From an uncultured Clostridia bacterium (GTDB taxonomy: Bacteria > Bacillota > Clostridia > Christensenellales > UBA1242): a stretch of DNA of 6,205 nt. Positions 5,096 to 6,205 of the stretch are shown here, in pieces (positions within the stretch are counted from its first letter, which is position 1; each line of letters opens with the position of its first letter). The stretch is taken from the NCBI GenBank assembly GCA_948439925.1, contig CAOJNR010000060.1:1-6205 (forward strand). The letters are read 5' to 3'. The position numbers were made by a program, and so were the translations under genes. A model generated the notes under the pieces. That model searched no databases and had not been told where the DNA came from. It saw nothing but the letters and a program-made list of their open reading frames with translations.

Positions 5096-5138
5096 ATTTT
5101 CAATAATTAAACCATAAGGAATATGGTTATAAAATAGT
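5093..5138 (+). other. Nested hairpin in the obg leader
   Basis: An outer 8-bp perfect stem ACTATTTT/AAAATAGT (5093-5100 with 5131-5138) encloses an inner 7-bp perfect stem AACCATA/TATGGTT (5110-5116 with 5122-5128) with loop AGGAA. It ends 9 nt before the obg RBS GAGGAG (5148-5153). If transcription starts near 5102 only the inner stem would be in the RNA; the whole fold needs an upstream start. No U-tract follows the inner stem, so it is not an obvious attenuator. Confidence 0.4.
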
Positions 5139-5157
5139 CTATAAAAAGAGGAGAACT

Positions 5158-6205
5158 ATGTTTTTAGATAGAGTTAAAATTTCAATCAAAGCTGGAAATG
5201 GCGGGAATGGTTCGGCCTCTTTTTTGCGTAATGCTCAAACTATGAAAGGTGGCCCAGATGGCGGAGAAGGTGGAAATGGCGGAAATGTTATTTTCAAAGC
5301 AACACGCATGATGAACACTTTATATAATTTCCGATTTAAGAAAAAGTTTGTTGCAGGCGATGGTGAGAATGGTTCAAAAAAACTTAAAACGGGCGCAACT
5401 GGCAAAGATATGATAATCGAAGTGCCATGCGGAACAGTTTTGATTGACGCTGAAACTGGCAAGATTATTGCTGATTTGCACAAGGATGAAATGACCTTTG
5501 TTGCGCTGAAAGGTGGACAAGGGGGGCATGGAAACGCATACTATAAATCATCAATCAAGCAAGCTCCAACTTATTCTCAAACTGGTGAAATGACCAAGAT
5601 GAGAGAAGTGATTTTGGAGCTTAAAACCATTGCTGATGTTGGGCTTGTGGGTTTTCCAAATGTTGGAAAATCAACCCTTCTTTCTTGCATTTCAAATGCC
5701 AATCCAAAAATTGCAAATTATCCTTTCACAACCCTTTATCCAAATCTTGGCGTTTGTGAGGTTAAAGGTCAAACTTTTGTGGTTGCTGACATTCCAGGGC
5801 TTATAGAAGGTGCAAGTGAAGGTCAGGGACTTGGGCATTATTTTCTCAAACATGTTGAAAGAGTCAGGCTGATAATTCACCTCATTGATGTATCTCAGAG
5901 TGATGGAAGAGATTTTATTGATGATTATTATAAAATTAATTCAGAGCTTGAAAAATATAGCGCTAGCCTTGCAAAAACACCTCAAATTGTGGCTTTTTCT
6001 AAGGTCGATTTGATTGACGAGGAAACTTTGCAAGAGAGAAAACTCGCTTTCAAAAAGAAAACTGGAATTGACGCACTTCAACTTTCAGGTGCAACTTTTA
6101 AAGGTGTTGAAGAACTTAAAAATCTTACACTTGAAAAGCTTTCAAAAATTGAAATTAAACCACCACTTGAAGTGGAAGAACATAATTTTGATAAGCGCGA
6201 CAATG
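5158..6205 (+). CDS. obg: Obg/CgtA GTPase, 3'-truncated by the window edge
   Basis: A ribosome-associated GTPase for late 50S assembly, linked in other bacteria to stress and (p)ppGpp signalling. The first 349 residues are present of a usual 420-430. The glycine-rich Obg fold covers about 1-157 (GNGGNG, KGGPDGGEGGNGGNV, GGQGGHGN). The G domain then shows G1 GFPNVGKST (165-173), switch-I Thr in YPFTTLYPN (188-196), and G3 DIPGLIEG (211-218). G4 reads SKVD (281-284) instead of NKxD, and G5 reads SGAT (310-313) instead of SA-x-T. The C-terminal Obg domain (OCT) is only just beginning at the edge. GAGGAG (5148-5153) precedes the ATG by 4 nt. In many Firmicutes obg follows rplU-rpmA; here it follows nth after 148 bp and seems to have its own promoter. 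The frame is intact up to the last base. Confidence 0.96.
   Translation, partial: MFLDRVKISIKAGNGGNGSASFLRNAQTMKGGPDGGEGGNGGNVIFKATRMMNTLYNFRFKKKFVAGDGENGSKKLKTGATGKDMIIEVPCGTVLIDAETGKIIADLHKDEMTFVALKGGQGGHGNAYYKSSIKQAPTYSQTGEMTKMREVILELKTIADVGLVGFPNVGKSTLLSCISNANPKIANYPFTTLYPNLGVCEVKGQTFVVADIPGLIEGASEGQGLGHYFLKHVERVRLIIHLIDVSQSDGRDFIDDYYKINSELEKYSASLAKTPQIVAFSKVDLIDEETLQERKLAFKKKTGIDALQLSGATFKGVEELKNLTLEKLSKIEIKPPLEVEEHNFDKRDN

Noticed and set aside
5055..5142. Direct repeat TAGTCTAT at 5055-5062 and 5135-5142
   Set aside because: Too short to be significant; the spacing of 80 bp has no supporting pattern.

Overview
The window looks like chromosome from a low-GC Gram-positive bacterium, most likely an uncultured Clostridia-type Firmicute. 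This is an inference from several signs: strong purine-rich ribosome binding sites before most genes, standard code use with TGG for Trp and TGA as a stop, AT-rich codon use, and a gene set (SHOCT membrane protein, class V cysteine desulfurase with a DUF3343 protein, small Slt-type transglycosylase, lysS, nth, obg) common in that group. No rRNA, tRNA, CRISPR array, transposase or phage gene is visible.

Left part (1-725): the 3' end of a two-helix membrane protein with a C-terminal SHOCT domain, a clear intrinsic terminator, and then a compact 117-bp element at 594-710. This element has 12-bp perfect terminal inverted repeats enclosing three consecutive hairpins, so one strand can fold as a tight cloverleaf. 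Near-identical 10-bp direct repeats (9/10) flank it, and it is clearly more GC-rich than its surroundings. It resembles a non-autonomous (MITE-like) insertion or a structured intergenic repeat between two convergent genes, and is the most unusual thing in the window.

Middle part (726-2864): a cysteine desulfurase-family enzyme on the minus strand is divergent from a small DUF3343 (putative Se/S carrier-like) gene, with only 73 bp and an 8-bp dyad between their start codons. The pairing suggests sulfur or selenium transfer. A membrane-anchored lytic transglycosylase follows on the plus strand; its start codon is unclear.

Right part (2865-6205): a promoter abutting the transglycosylase stop codon drives lysS (lysyl-tRNA synthetase, of a divergent type), which is closely followed by nth (endonuclease III). 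A 148-bp spacer with an exact 19-bp palindrome, a candidate promoter and a nested hairpin precedes obg, the ribosome-assembly GTPase. The window's right edge cuts obg, and its G4 and G5 guanine-specificity loops are non-canonical. lysS-nth-obg are co-oriented housekeeping genes.
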